64,000 nt of DNA from Blastomyces gilchristii SLH14081 (GCF_000003855.2 NW_003101671.1:1330154-1394153); one strand, 5' to 3'. Counted from the stretch's first letter, positions 36,985 through 48,787 are shown. A program made the numbers and translations. Notes: a model not told the origin generated them from the letters alone.

Positions 36985-37400
36985 TTTATCAGTGAAGATG
37001 AGAATGTCATCTAGATAAGCAGATACAAATTCATTAAGAAAGTTTCAGAGTACTCAGTTGATATACTTCTGAAATATACTGAGAGTATTGATCAGTTCAA
37101 AGAGTGTAACTACTCATTCAAAGAAATTATATTATATTCAGAATGCTGTAAGTCACTCATCTTCTTCAGTGATGTGAATCTTATAAAATGCAGTGATAAT
37201 ATCTAACTTTGTAAATTATTAAGCTTGTTTAATATAAGTTAGAGTTTCATTGATAAGAGATAAAGAATAACAGTCTTTCTTCATTAATCTGTTCAATTCT
37301 TGATAATTCACACAGAACTGAAGTTCTTCATCTGGTTTCTTTATAAAGAGAATAGAGGCTGCAGCAGAAGAGTTATTAATATGTATGAATTCTTTATTTA
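36985..37400 (-). pseudogene. Element C' reverse transcriptase, degenerate
   Basis: Minus-strand reading retains AYLDDILIFTDKFRKKYQEY (catalytic YLDD unaltered), where the plus-strand family C copy has YLND. Upstream blocks of RT extend to about 37400 but contain stops. Confidence 0.82.
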
Positions 37401-39669
37401 ACAGATTATTAAGTGTCTTTCAAAGAAGAAGAAGTTCATCTCAGAACATGTTATAAAGAGAGTCTCATAACAGTTCAAGATTCTTATTATTCTTTTTCTC
37501 TAACTTGATACTATGATTCACTTCAAAATCTTATAAGAGAAGTATATTCATAATATTATCTTATTAAAAGATATCTAGATATTCATGATATTATTGAGAG
37601 AGTTTTATACAAGAATCTGTTATTATAATACAGAATAACTTTTCTAGAGCCTTTTTAATATTGATCAGACTGATGAAATAAATTGATATATAATTCTACT
37701 ATTAATGAACTTATCAGTAATTCTATCAGTGATTTTAATAATAACTTCTTTTTCAGAGTATTTTATAAGTATTGACAGAGATCTGTGTAAGATTCATAGT
37801 CTTGTGAATATCATCTTCATGAATTCTGTTATCATTAGAGAATATCAAGCTTCTGTTTCAAGCATTCAGTAAGATGTCTTATTCAGATAGTTAGACAAGT
37901 TCTAATATAAGATTATAGTCAAGATTATTAACTTTATATATATAGATATCTTCATATTGATATTCTTTCACATCTATGTTTAGTTTTATCATGTAACAGA
38001 TATAAACATTCTTCAGATTATCAAATTCTGCAAGAAGTCAGAGTTTTGATAAAGAAATATACTGAAGATTATAATATCTTACAACTGAAGATTTTATCAT
38101 TATATAGTAACATAGATCACTGTCTATCATGACTTTTATATTATATATATTATCAATCACAGTAGATACAAGAATTATATTCATTATTATTTTCTCTTCA
38201 AATTATTATTATCTGATCTTTTCAAGCTTCTATTTACAAATTTAAACAGAAGCTAATCTTTTTTCTATTTCATTAGAATATTCTTATAGTTATCTTCTAA
38301 ATCTTTCTTCACTGCAATGTGATTAATATAGACAGATGCTGATTCATCTTTTAAATAAGAAGATATCAATCTTTCTCTTAATTAAGGAGATACATAGGTT
38401 AATCAGCAGTTAAAAGCAATATACTCTAATCAGTTATAGTTGATGTATACTTCTTATTAACATTAATCAGTGACTTCTTCAGAAGTGATATCAGAAACTC
38501 AGAAGCCTGTTTAAACAGCAGAAACTCTTGCTTATATATAGATATTCAAGTCTACTCAATTCATAGCATTTGCATCATTGTTATTCTTCAGTGCAGATGT
38601 ATAAGTCACTGAGATATAGTATCTTCTATCACTGTTCTATATACTCTTGAGCTTGATAAGACAGTTATTCAATGTTCAGAGCTGTATATAGAAGTCTTTA
38701 TAAGTCTGGTCTTCATCTACACTTATAAGAGTCTGTAAGAGTTTGAAAGTTAATATCTTTTTAAGCATACTAATCTTTATTCAATTCTCTCAAGATTAAT
38801 CTTCTACTTCTAGAATTTTAATGTTAAAGTCAGAGATGAATGTTGTAAGAGAAGTATTTCTCTGTCAGATACTCTGTAATCAATCTAATACTTTCTATTA
38901 CATGACAGTGTCTCAGAACAGAATATCAAGATATTTAATAATATTATCAGGCATTTATAACACTGATTTATATGCTTTTAGTTATGAATAAAACTTCTAT
39001 TTCATACAATTCTTCAATCATTTATTGATATACTAATCTTGATTGATTAGTGAACTGATAATATCTTCATCTATACTCAGTTTCATAAGTATTTCTATTC
39101 TTCATAATAAGTAGAGAGTGAGATCAGAAGTATTAAAATATATAAAAGTATCTAAGCATTCTTTCAGCACTTTTATATTCAATTCTATAGATATTGAAAT
39201 TGTCTGAGTTTCTTATTATGATAATCATTGAATCTCTTCATATTAATATTATTGAGTTACATGCATATCAGCTATTTATTACTGTTATAATTTTAACATT
39301 GCTCAGAGTCACTGTAATATCACTTCTATGCTTACATTCAAAAGTTCTCTCATATTATTATTAGACATAGTTATCAATTATTAAATATGTAATTATATGA
39401 ATATCTCATATATCTGAGTGTCAGAACTCTCAGATCTTTCACTGATATTCTCTTATAAGATCTTACTCTCTTTATAAGATTTTATTACAGAGTCAGAGTG
39501 ACTGATAAGTAAGCTTCTATCTGAGAACTCAGTATCTGCTTTAACTGATTATTTCTCTTTCTTATATATTATTATATATTTGAATATCTCTTGATGAATA
39601 ATCATTTCTAATGAGAAGATAATACATGAATAATCATTTTTAATAAGAAGATAATAAACATTTTTCTAG

Positions 39670-39983
39670 TGTAAGAGATCTACACTGAATAGATCAGTAT
39701 AATATTGATAGATCTTATATAATAAAGAGAAAAACATTAGAGAAGAAAAGAAAGAGAAAGTGTGAGAATCAGCAATTGAAGTGAATATTTATACATATAT
39801 GTGGTGATGTACACAGTGGTGCTTCAGGGTGGAAGAATATACACGTGTTTATAGCAGCTGAGGATCAGTGATTGGAACATACATGTTCATAGCAGCTGAG
39901 GATCGGCGATCGGGAATGAGGCGGTAGGAATCTATGAAGTGTACGGAATAGTCTATATAATTGATCGGGCGCAGCCCGCCACA
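39670..39983 (-). repeat. 5' LTR of element C'
   Basis: 314 bp; its outer 100 bases are the least mutated DNA of this family and keep CpG (GGATCGGCGATCGGG, GGGCGCAGCCCGCCACA), whereas its inner half is as AT-shifted as the rest. Confidence 0.92.
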
Positions 39984-40253
39984 TTATGTAAGTGAGAAAT
40001 AATTTTATAATCTTATTTAATATCATTCTGAATAATAGAATCAGAATAAAAATATAACTAAGAATTTAAATATATTCTTTATCTGAGACTAGATTTTTAT
40101 TTGAAAAGTAAATCTGAGATCTTTAATATTTAGAATAATATGATTTGAAATCAATGTAATGAATATAAATTATAATTATAAGTAATGCTTTTAAATAATG
40201 TAATAACTGTAAAGTTTGATTCTGATCTCAGACACGGTCACACAGTCAGTCTA
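39984..40253 (-). mobile_element. Second hAT copy, right-hand part, segment 2
   Basis: Resumes at TTATGTAAGTGAG and matches 23170-23439 to the terminal CAGTCTA (40247-40253). The base pairs that follow (GTTTAAAT) would be its 8-bp target duplication; the left end of this copy is missing. Confidence 0.88.
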
Positions 40254-40612
40254 GTTTAAATACGGCCATCTGATAGTGTCTTGACGTGGGAAACCAAGGC
40301 GTGTGAGTTTGAAATCCGCAGAGAATACATTAAATTCAGAACTCAAGCATCTCAGGTTTCTAATAAATATAGAGATGTATAAATTACTTCAACAAAATTA
40401 CTTTATATTTCTGAGATAAGAAGTTATTATTATATGTATTTAATTGTTACTTCTTTGTATTTTCTATATTCTTATTATTTTAGTATAATCTTAACATCTG
40501 TATTTTCTTCTGTATAATTAACACTTAGTCTGTATTTAACATTATGTAAGAACTCATTATAAGCTTCACTTATATATAAGTATAATGAAAGAATAATAAT
40601 AATAATAATATT
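40254..40612. repeat. Unknown GC-retaining repeat and LINE-like 3' tail
   Basis: 40254-40330 includes AAACCAAGGCGTGTGAG, the reverse complement of the repeat at 13091-13146. From about 40331 the DNA is AT-rich and ends in a GAATAATAATAATAATAAT tail (40588-40612) like the other LINE tails here, but the preceding sequence differs from that LINE's 3' UTR. Confidence 0.5.
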
Positions 40613-41760
40613 CATTAACTATTATATTATTTTATTATTAATAATCTTGATCTCAAAATTATATCTGAAGAATTAATATACATAGACTGATTTATCTAAT
40701 AATTATAAGATTACTATATTAAATACTGAATTTATAAATAATAAGATTGATTTTAAATAATTTAAACACTTCAATGAGATTATAAAAAAGAGATAGAAGA
40801 GTAGTTATTAATTACTTTTAATAAATAATTATAAATTTTATAATAGAGAAGTTTCTATAATATATTAATTTTTATAATATAATTCTATATAAATTCTCTT
40901 TACATACTACTTATTTACTGTAATCTTTCAACAGTCTATTATTTCAGTAATATAAGTATTATCATTTAAAAGCAGTTAACTATACTGTATATTACAGCTT
41001 TGAAAAGTATGAAAAATAGCAGTTTTTACAAGATCTATCAGATATTCAGAAGTAGATATTTAAATATAATACAATAGCTACAGAATGAGCTGAATATAAT
41101 ATATATTTATAAAACTCTGATTATGTTCTTGATACTCTTAAGCAGAGAATTTCATTATCTTCTTTATTTAAAATATATAATGAAGATAATAAAACTTCTG
41201 ATTATATAACTATCTTCTCTTCTCAGTTATTCTTATTAAAGATAATTTAAAAGCTGTAATATTAGATTAATATTACAGAAAAAGTTATTTGAAGTATTAA
41301 AAATACTTTGAATTTAAAATCACTCAGTTTAACAGACTGTCTGAAAAAGATCTTTAAAACTAGTTTATTTTATACAGAACTTAATGAGCAGTGAGCAGCT
41401 GAATTAAAGAACTATTTAATTATAAATAGATATTACAGAGTTAAAATAAGTCATCAGCAGATTCAGCTAGAAGATATTCTCACTGTTAAGAATGTAAATA
41501 GAAAAATTATATAATGTAGAGAGAATAAAGCAGAAATAGAGCAGAATAAGAAGAGATAAAGATAGAGAGTTAATCTTATTAAAATTAATAACAACTCACT
41601 CTCATTACTAACTGAGAAGAAAATGAAATAATTTAGAGATGATACATATACTGAGAATGATATAGATAATTTATTTATTATAGATTAGCTACTGATTGTT
41701 GATGTAGAGAGCTATAATAAGGATGTGATTCTTGATTTTTATCATTTCAGTGTTTTTATT
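40613..41760. other. AT-rich degenerate sequence, unassigned
   Basis: No intact frame. The plus strand at 41470-41580 reads as a basic, charged stretch (VKNVNRKII ... ENKAEIEQNKKR) that could be the C-terminal tail of a pogo-like transposase, but the rest gives no support. This is the last CpG-poor sequence before the composition change. Confidence 0.3.
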
Positions 41761-41774
41761 GTTTTGATGTGGTG

Positions 41775-41793
41775 CACTCACTAGAGGTGAGTG
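41775..41793. repeat. Inverted repeat CACTCAC-TAGAG-GTGAGTG
   Basis: Perfect 7-bp arms around a 5-base spacer, located where AT-rich repeat DNA gives way to CpG-containing DNA. May be a transposon terminus. Confidence 0.6.
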
Positions 41794-41991
41794 AGTAAGC
41801 AGCGGCACGAGTAGTTGATATATTTGTCTGTTGTAACTTATGGGCCAATGTTTCTATTTCCCCCTGCCTGTCTAGTTTTAAGTTAGATATTTAGATACCC
41901 TCATTTTTTCGAGGGAACAACAGGCGGATCTACTATACAACGAGGTTTGAGATCGTTAAAACTACACTACATTACATAGTTAGATAGAACG

Positions 41992-42006
41992 GTTCATTCA
42001 ATGAAC
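41992..42006. repeat. Short palindrome GTTCATTCAATGAAC
   Basis: Perfect 7-bp arms around a single base. Role unknown. Confidence 0.6.
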
Positions 42007-42848
42007 AGGTACGAACGAAGAACTCAAGTTTACCCACGCCAAACGCGCTCTGAACTCAATCGCAATGACACCGTACAGTACGGTGATATAAACAAAAAGT
42101 TTAATAAAGGTTATCTATAGCTCTACCTTGCGGCAGCGAGTGAATAGTACAGCATCTCTACATGCACATTAAGCATGAAACAATTAACTATCATATGTCA
42201 GAGTGACACTAGTACTGCACTACGTGGAAGAGAATGGTGATTCTGTGTACGCAGTAGATATATATATATTATATATATATTTAGTCTAGTGGCTAGTGGA
42301 TTGGCAATGTAGTAACGTACAATTTAACAAAAAAATTCTAGAAGTTCTTGAACATATATAGTTATATCTCCGCATCATCTTTCGCCGGCTGAAATACACG
42401 ACTTCCACAGGTTCATACATAGATGACTCTTCAGACTTCAAAAACCCTTTCCAGGGCTTTATACCTTCGTACCGGTCAACCAGGGGATACAGAAGATGGA
42501 AATTCACACAAAGTGGGTTCATAAAACAAAAAATCAGAAGAGAAGAAAACAGAAGAAATCAAAACCACCCTAAATAAAAATACAACACAAGGCAAGAAAG
42601 TAAGATAGATAGATCCCTTGAGCTCAGCAAAATGAAAAGCCAACGCAACGGGAGACGAACACAGTATTCGATAAACAGGTCATATATGTAAAAACCGCCC
42701 CTATACAGTAAATATACAAAAACAAATAGCGTAAACAACACGCACCAAAACACCTACCCGCCGTAAAAACAATCGCCAGTGGCCTTATTAGGGGTGGTGG
42801 CCCATCATCATTAGTTCTCGGGCGCGGTTCGGTCGGCTCGGGTATCAG

Positions 42849-42899
42849 GAGATCTGGGATCAGAGATCTGGGATCTGGAGATCTGGGATCTGGGATCTT
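42849..42899. repeat. Minisatellite of GAGATCTGGGATC units
   Basis: Three to four imperfect units of 13-15 bp containing AGATCTGGGATC. Confidence 0.8.
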
Positions 42900-44250
42900 C
42901 TTACATGGTAGGGCGGGCGCATTCATAGGCTAAAGAGTACGGTAGGTACGCAGTACGGATTGCCAGCAATAAAAATATTGACATATTATGACGTAGCTCC
43001 ATCATCTTCAGCTACTTTTGGCTATTAAGGGGTGCCTGTCCGTTGCCGGATGAGAGTGACTTATTTTCTCAAGTGTATCTGTTCGGTTTCATAGAAAGTG
43101 GAGATTGTTGTGATTATGAAGCGGATATAAATAAGTTAGGCTAAAAATATATATATTAAGTACTCTGATAATGTATGTAAATAAATATGTTATGTCAAAT
43201 AGGCAAGGTTAAGATGTCAAAAAGAACGGGACTATAAAAAATAAAATAAAATAATGCATGGTAAAATGTACTGTACGCTATAATATCGAATAAAATATCA
43301 AATAAAATAAACCGCCATAGCGAACAACGGTTGAACCACGCAAACCCCCCAGGGAAGAAAAAAAAAATGAAAATGAAAATGAAAAGATATGAAAACTATG
43401 GAAAAATGCAACTGGGCCATGGAAATACAACGACCCGCGCCCCGCTGCTCTCTGGGAAATTCCTCTCCGCCAGAATAGAATACGCGAAAAAGGGAAATGA
43501 ATTCGCAGAAGGATATATAACAGAATAATATATTATCAAAGAAATATGCAAGGTTAAAAAAGCAATGTATTTAAAACATAAAAATAGGGGGAAATAGATT
43601 ATATAAACGTGACGTTTCAAGGGCATCGACAAGGAAAGGGCGAAAAGGAAAAAGAAAAAAAAGGGGGAGGGTATCGATGTTGGAATAAAATTCCACCGCA
43701 TAAGCTAAACACATGGGCCGAACAAAAAAGGGGGTGGAAGAAATCAGAGGGAACTAACAAGAATAAAAATCACAGTGAATATGAACTGTCTGGCTTCGCA
43801 TTGCGGAATTGATAAACAAAAGGGATGCGTTGCGAGAGCGGAGCGGAGGGGCGAGAAACATAGTTAGGTGAATAGGATAAGTAGGAAATCGACGATGTCT
43901 CCTTCCAGTATTAAATAGAGATACAACAAGAAAGAATAGGGGGTAAAAAATAAATCACGGAGGAGCAAGTAAAGGAACAAAACAAATGTACGCAATAAGA
44001 GTAAATATGCAAGATATCAAACGTAAATAGATGAGAAAATATCAACGACAAACACAAAACCAGTCAAATTGAAATGCAACAGATGTTGAGAAAGAAATCG
44101 GGTCAAATGCTGTTAAAAAAGGTCCGGTCGGACACAAAACGCCCCCTAAACCAGACTCTGCCACCTCATGGACCAACGCCAGCCATGCAACCTATCGAGA
44201 CCGTGAATATTCGAATCAAAGAGGAAATGTTAAAGCTGTGTGACTAGATC

Positions 44251-45861
44251 CTAATTCATCTCCATAGAATATTCGTCTTCCTCTTTGAAGCTCATCCCAG
44301 CATGGCCAGATGTATTCCAGTATTGCGGCTGAGCTCCACCACTGTTGGTTCCGCTCCCGCCACTGTGAAAGGCCGGGCTGAGGCTCTGTGGGCTCAAGAT
44401 ATCGGGCTGTAAAGCCTCTCCAGCAATGTTGGTATGTTTGGGAACACGGAGCCCACTTCCGGGTGCTCGACTGTACGAGAAGGTATTCGGGTCATTCTTC
44501 TCCATGGCATCAATAAGTTCAGTGCGCATGCGCTTCTCCTCTTCGGTTTGCTCGAATGGCCAAGTTCCACCAAGGGAGGTAATCAACTCCGCCAGCTCAT
44601 CTTCCTGTTGAAGCTTGACATGCATAGCCCACATTAGATCCCTCGTCCAACCAACGGCACCATTCAAAATATCGCCTTTGTTGGGGCCTTTCTCCTTTTC
44701 TTCAATCGGCAAGCCCATGGTGATGTTTCCAGCCGCGGCTCGACGTCCGCTTCCTCCAGCAAGCAGGGATGTGGCAGCATTTGTAGGGCTCAAACCCGAT
44801 CCAGTGGTAGAATTAGCGAGTGCCGAGTTATTGACAAGCTGTTTCCGAATCTTGTCATCCTCCAGGCGATGGTGGGGGACGAGGTGAGAAAGGTCCTGAA
44901 TTCGTTCATTGATATTATCGCGTCTCCGACGTTCCACCATGTTATGCGACGCACGTCGACGCCGTCTCTTGGCCTCCTGTGATTCCAAACTCTGTGCGCT
45001 AGTAGAGTGATGATGTCCATGAACTAAGTCAACCTTGGTGGGTAATGAAGCATGCTTTCCGGACTTCAATATTTCAGAGATTCCCGTATGATGAGACGGG
45101 TGTCCTGGGGATGAAATGGGAGAATCGATCAATGACTGTGCGCTACCGGGGGTGCCATCCCATTGATTCGACAACGTTTTCTGGTGGCGACTCTGTAAAC
45201 TGACCGCCCGCATTGGTTGTGAGGGGAAACTACCCGAGTCCGGTGTTCCAATATTAAGTCCTGCAATCGCAGGCGTTTTTGGGGTCATTGGGCTCCGTGC
45301 ATCAATAGAGTTCCGGTCAGCGCCGTGGAAACCTAGCCGTCCATTAGCATAGTGTTGGTCGAAATGAGTATTGACATTCATATGGGGTGACGTGGCCTGG
45401 TGTCCTTGGTTCACGCGGAACTGCTCATAGTTGAAGTTGCCACGGATAAAGGGGCTTTGAATTGGCGCTCCATCAGGGGTATTGGAGTAGACATGCGTCA
45501 TTTGACCCTGATGGCTCATGGAGATACCAGTGGGTTGACGTTGCAGATCCTGGACAAAGCTTAGGCTGTTATCCCGCCCAACATTGAGGTCCAGATCCAA
45601 GAGTTCTGCGGTGTCAATGCTGGAGTTCCCGAGGTTGAAACTGGATGACAAGTTTTGCTGGGAGTTGAACGGATAAGACAAGAAACCTCCATTCTGCATT
45701 GTGAGTTCGGAAGGATCGATGCCATCATTAGCCGCCGAGTTTCCGAAATTAGATCCGAAGCCGGGACTAGGCATCCCAAATGCGGAGCCCGACATCAAAA
45801 ATTGATGTGGGTTACTACCCTGATCTTCGGGTTCGTTTTTAATAAATGTCGTTTCAGCCAT
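44251..45861 (-). CDS. bHLH transcription factor
   Basis: Single-exon 536-residue nuclear protein predicted to bind E-box DNA as a dimer. Residues 298-330 form a basic region and helix 1 (KRRRRRASHNMVERRRRDNINERIQDLSHLVP split over 298-329) with His306, Glu310 and Arg313/314, the residues that in the USF/MITF class read CACGTG. Helix 2 follows only at about 393-420 (NKGDILNGAVGWTRDLMWAM), so the loop is about 60 residues long and Gly/Ala/Ser-rich. The N-terminal 290 residues are Gln/Asn/Ser-rich with SP and TP sites, as in activation domains; the C-terminus is acidic (FKEEDEYSMEM). The family is the fungal HLH protein often labelled GlcD-gamma-like. The ATG at 45861 gives a good N-terminus (MAETTFIKNEPED). 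Targets cannot be told from sequence. Confidence 0.92.
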   Translation of the reverse strand: MAETTFIKNEPEDQGSNPHQFLMSGSAFGMPSPGFGSNFGNSAANDGIDPSELTMQNGGFLSYPFNSQQNLSSSFNLGNSSIDTAELLDLDLNVGRDNSLSFVQDLQRQPTGISMSHQGQMTHVYSNTPDGAPIQSPFIRGNFNYEQFRVNQGHQATSPHMNVNTHFDQHYANGRLGFHGADRNSIDARSPMTPKTPAIAGLNIGTPDSGSFPSQPMRAVSLQSRHQKTLSNQWDGTPGSAQSLIDSPISSPGHPSHHTGISEILKSGKHASLPTKVDLVHGHHHSTSAQSLESQEAKRRRRRASHNMVERRRRDNINERIQDLSHLVPHHRLEDDKIRKQLVNNSALANSTTGSGLSPTNAATSLLAGGSGRRAAAGNITMGLPIEEKEKGPNKGDILNGAVGWTRDLMWAMHVKLQQEDELAELITSLGGTWPFEQTEEEKRMRTELIDAMEKNDPNTFSYSRAPGSGLRVPKHTNIAGEALQPDILSPQSLSPAFHSGGSGTNSGGAQPQYWNTSGHAGMSFKEEDEYSMEMN

Positions 45862-45997
45862 GCCTATCGTAGACGTATACGAAGAACCTCGTCGCTAAGA
45901 CCAAACACTGTGGGTGCTGGTCTTCGAAACCAGCGAACGGAAAAGGAAAAGCGAACCAGCAGTGAGGGACTACGCACAATCTTCGGGCGGAGTGTAC

Positions 45998-46180
45998 CTG
46001 AAAATAGGTCGAAGGTGCTACAGACATCCAACAGCCCTGTCAGCGTGCATGTTCAACATCGAGATGTAGAATCAAACCATATGGGGAAGGGATAGCGTGG
46101 CTATGGAGGGAATTGGTTTTCAACCAACATTTCCTCCAGCTAATACGTAGCTGTATATTCATGATATGCAAGGTACATAC
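45998..46180 (-). other. Possible 5' UTR intron of the bHLH gene
   Basis: On the minus strand a donor GTATGT starts at 46180 and a good acceptor CCTATTTTCAG ends at 45998, 137 bases before the start codon. Leader introns are common in fungal regulator genes. Assigned from splice motifs only. Confidence 0.3.
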
Positions 46181-48758
46181 CGTTTCACAACGAGCCCTGT
46201 CGTTACAGAACACAACCAAATATATATTTGTATGTAAACGATGTTAGAGACTGAGACGGGGTTTAAATGGTATGATTCCGCGTCTTGGTACTGGGCGGGC
46301 GGAAGGGAAAACTCGAGGTGGATAGGAACGAGGCTGCCGAGGTTGAAAGGGGGGGAGAGAGTGTAAGAAGAGCGGGAGGAGAGGGAGTTAGTTGCGTTAG
46401 GCAATTGCTGGAACTGCACAGAGTAAGTGAAAGGTCAAGATAACGGAAGGCTGTAGACTATATCAGAGTCAGGTATGGGTGTGGAGTTGGCTGGGAGTTG
46501 TCATGGCTGATCAACGATGTAAGACATGGGGCGGCGGAGGAGTCACAGCGTAAAAAATCAAGTAGAAGCTTTGACAGACGGGGGCAGAAAGAGAGGCGGT
46601 AAGAGAGGTAGCAAGTGGGGAGAAGCGGAGATAGGGGTTGGGATGGACAGAAAAAAGCTATTGCATATAAGCAGTAGAAGGAGAGAATACCGCAAGGGTG
46701 GGGGAAAACGGAGCGCTGGGGACGAAATATATACGGATGCTGTGATGCTGTGATGTGATGCTGCTGCGATGAGGCAATAGAAGATGGACGATGATGTGCT
46801 GACAGAGTGGAATTGGGACCGGACAGGCGGTGGAAGGTAGCGGAAAATAAAAAGACGGGCAAAACCAAAAATACGACAAATAAATTACCGTGTTGGCAGC
46901 TTATTGGGAGGGGGCAGTATGAATATACGGGGACGGTACAGTAATGTAATGTACAGTACCATACGCCCGTTGTTCCCGCTGGTACGGGATCTTTCTAGCC
47001 ACCTTCTCCTCCTCCCCCGCCAACAACAAACACCACCCAATATTTCTAGATTTCAAAGGTCAAAGGCTCAAAACAACAACGAAAGAACAAAATATTAGAA
47101 GTCGAAAAGGAGAAGGACAGGCCCATGCGAGCTGTTTCATTACAACCCGGCCCCGCCTCATCAATCACCCGTCGTCCACTTGGCCAGCTTCTACCTGCCT
47201 CTGAAACTTGACCAGGGAAGAAGTTCTGTGCAAATGGAGGAGAGTAACTATAGAAAAGGGGGTGGGGCCGATTGGCAGAACAGCGCCCAAGCAGAAGATG
47301 CACAATTCAGGCTTTGCTTCATCTGCACATATCGCCAAGAGAGGCTCCTCCTCTCGTTGACCAACTTGGTTGGGCTGCTGGCTGTGGCTGCCGCTAAAGA
47401 AAATCAGCGAAGCGAGGACGGGCCTCCGTCCTGTTAAACCGCAGCCCCCAAGCCTTCGAGCGGAGAAATCGGATCTCGCGCGGGGCAAAAAAAAAAAAAA
47501 AAAGTGGCTTTCATACGCGGGGACTCAGACAGTCGGGATGAACGAGGAACAACAAAACGAGAAGTAAACGGAAAACAGGAATTACAAAAACGAGCGAGGG
47601 CTCCAACTGAACAGAATGGTAATGATGTGGGAAATTAAAACGAAAGAGAAATAAAAAATAAATAAAAATAAATAAAAAAAAAGACACTCTTGCTACATCT
47701 CTTGAAAAATCAAAATGGAAGAAGTGTACTTACCAACTCATATATTTAGATATCTAGCTCAACTGCTGAATTCAGGAGCTAAATCATGGAAAACACAAGG
47801 AAAACCACTGCGGGGTTTGCGTCACTTCCTCAGGATTGTACCGTACCACCAGGAATAAAACAATGCAGCTGGCTAGCTAGCTTGGATGTTTGCCTCCGTG
47901 CGATGCGGTGCGATACAATATGATGCGATACGATGCGAAAAATGCGGAATATCACAGACAAAGGAGCCAAACGTTCCGTCCTTTCTGCGCCGTGGGGTGG
48001 GCGAGGGGCGGCAGTTAAAGCAAACAGCCTGCTGCCTGAGGAATGTACACAGTATGTACGTCTTCGATGTGGGTTGGATCGCGCAATCGCCAATAGCAAA
48101 TGGATAAGTCGCTGTCGCTGGTTGGTTGGAAGGTGGTTTTTTTTTCTCCCTTGAGATGACGAGGAAGTAAATAAATATGGCAAGATCCTATTGGGATGGT
48201 TTGGGCGGCTAGGATGCGGTAGAGAATGGGAAGTAGGAAGCCCCTTTAAACGCCGGGCTGGGCGAATAGTGAGTGATGCGACGAGAAGGATGGTAGAACC
48301 ACAGATAGTTAAACGATAAGGGTATATAAAATGCAGTTTGAGACGGAGCAGGCAGACAGGGATGGGATGGGGTCGCGAGAGCGATAGATAGATAGTTAAG
48401 CGGATCCAAGCGGGAGTATATAACCAAGTGAGATTCCCTGCCGAATCAGAGAAACGGGATTCGAATCACAACAGGTGTATTTTTTTATTTTATTTTCCCT
48501 CTTCTTCTCATTAAACGAAACCGGGAGACAGACCGAAAGGAATATCATCATATCATGCAACAGATTTTGGGGGGGGAGGGCCAGCGGGGAAGAAAGGGAA
48601 GCCAAACACATTTATGACTCCAGCGAAAGAAAAGATCGCGCCCATCCATCATCCTGCAGCTCTCATTTGATACATGACGGCGCTGGTCATGCAGGGCGTC
48701 GATCATTTTACAATCCCCAATGGATATCCACGAGGTTTGTGGTTTCTGGAACTAGCTT

Positions 48759-48787
48759 GATTTTTGATTTTTGATTTTTGATTTTTG
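48759..48787. repeat. GATTTTT heptamer array
   Basis: Four tandem copies of the heptamer. Confidence 0.9.

Larger units (their letters stand above)
34229..39983 (-). mobile_element. Full-length Ty3/gypsy element C', degenerate
   Basis: Two 314-bp LTRs (34229-34542, 39670-39983) with TG...CA ends, a perfect 5-bp duplication TTATG on both sides (34224-34228, 39984-39988), and a polypurine tract on the minus strand against the left LTR (34543-34560). Coding sense is minus: gag near the right, then RT (YLDDILIFT intact near 36985-37020), RNase H (about 36330-36420, Trp as TGA in EExDSEL) and integrase (34800-36000). All frames are interrupted. It is inserted in a hAT copy. Confidence 0.93.
41761..44250. 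other. Non-coding stretch at the edge of the AT-rich block
   Basis: CpG returns from about 41761 onward. No credible gene: open stretches at 42286-42926 and 43331-43812 are low-complexity or lack family resemblance. It contains an inverted repeat at the boundary, an (AT)n tract (42259-42281), a minisatellite (42849-42899) and A-rich sequence (43350-43680). The right-hand part probably includes the 3' UTR of the bHLH gene. Confidence 0.6.

Noticed and set aside
1..41760. Possibility that the AT-rich block is mitochondrial DNA (TGA as Trp)
   Set aside because: It contains LTR retrotransposons, a LINE and a hAT element with nuclear-type target duplications, many TAA/TAG stops besides TGA, and it runs into nuclear genes.
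42286..42926. Minus-strand open frames near the block edge
   Set aside because: Short, overlapping, and partly made by the GATCTGGGATC minisatellite; no conserved motif.
48454..48474. TTCGAATC resembling the T-loop of a tRNA gene
   Set aside because: The flanking bases do not form the 5-bp T-stem on either strand and no anticodon or acceptor stem pairs nearby.
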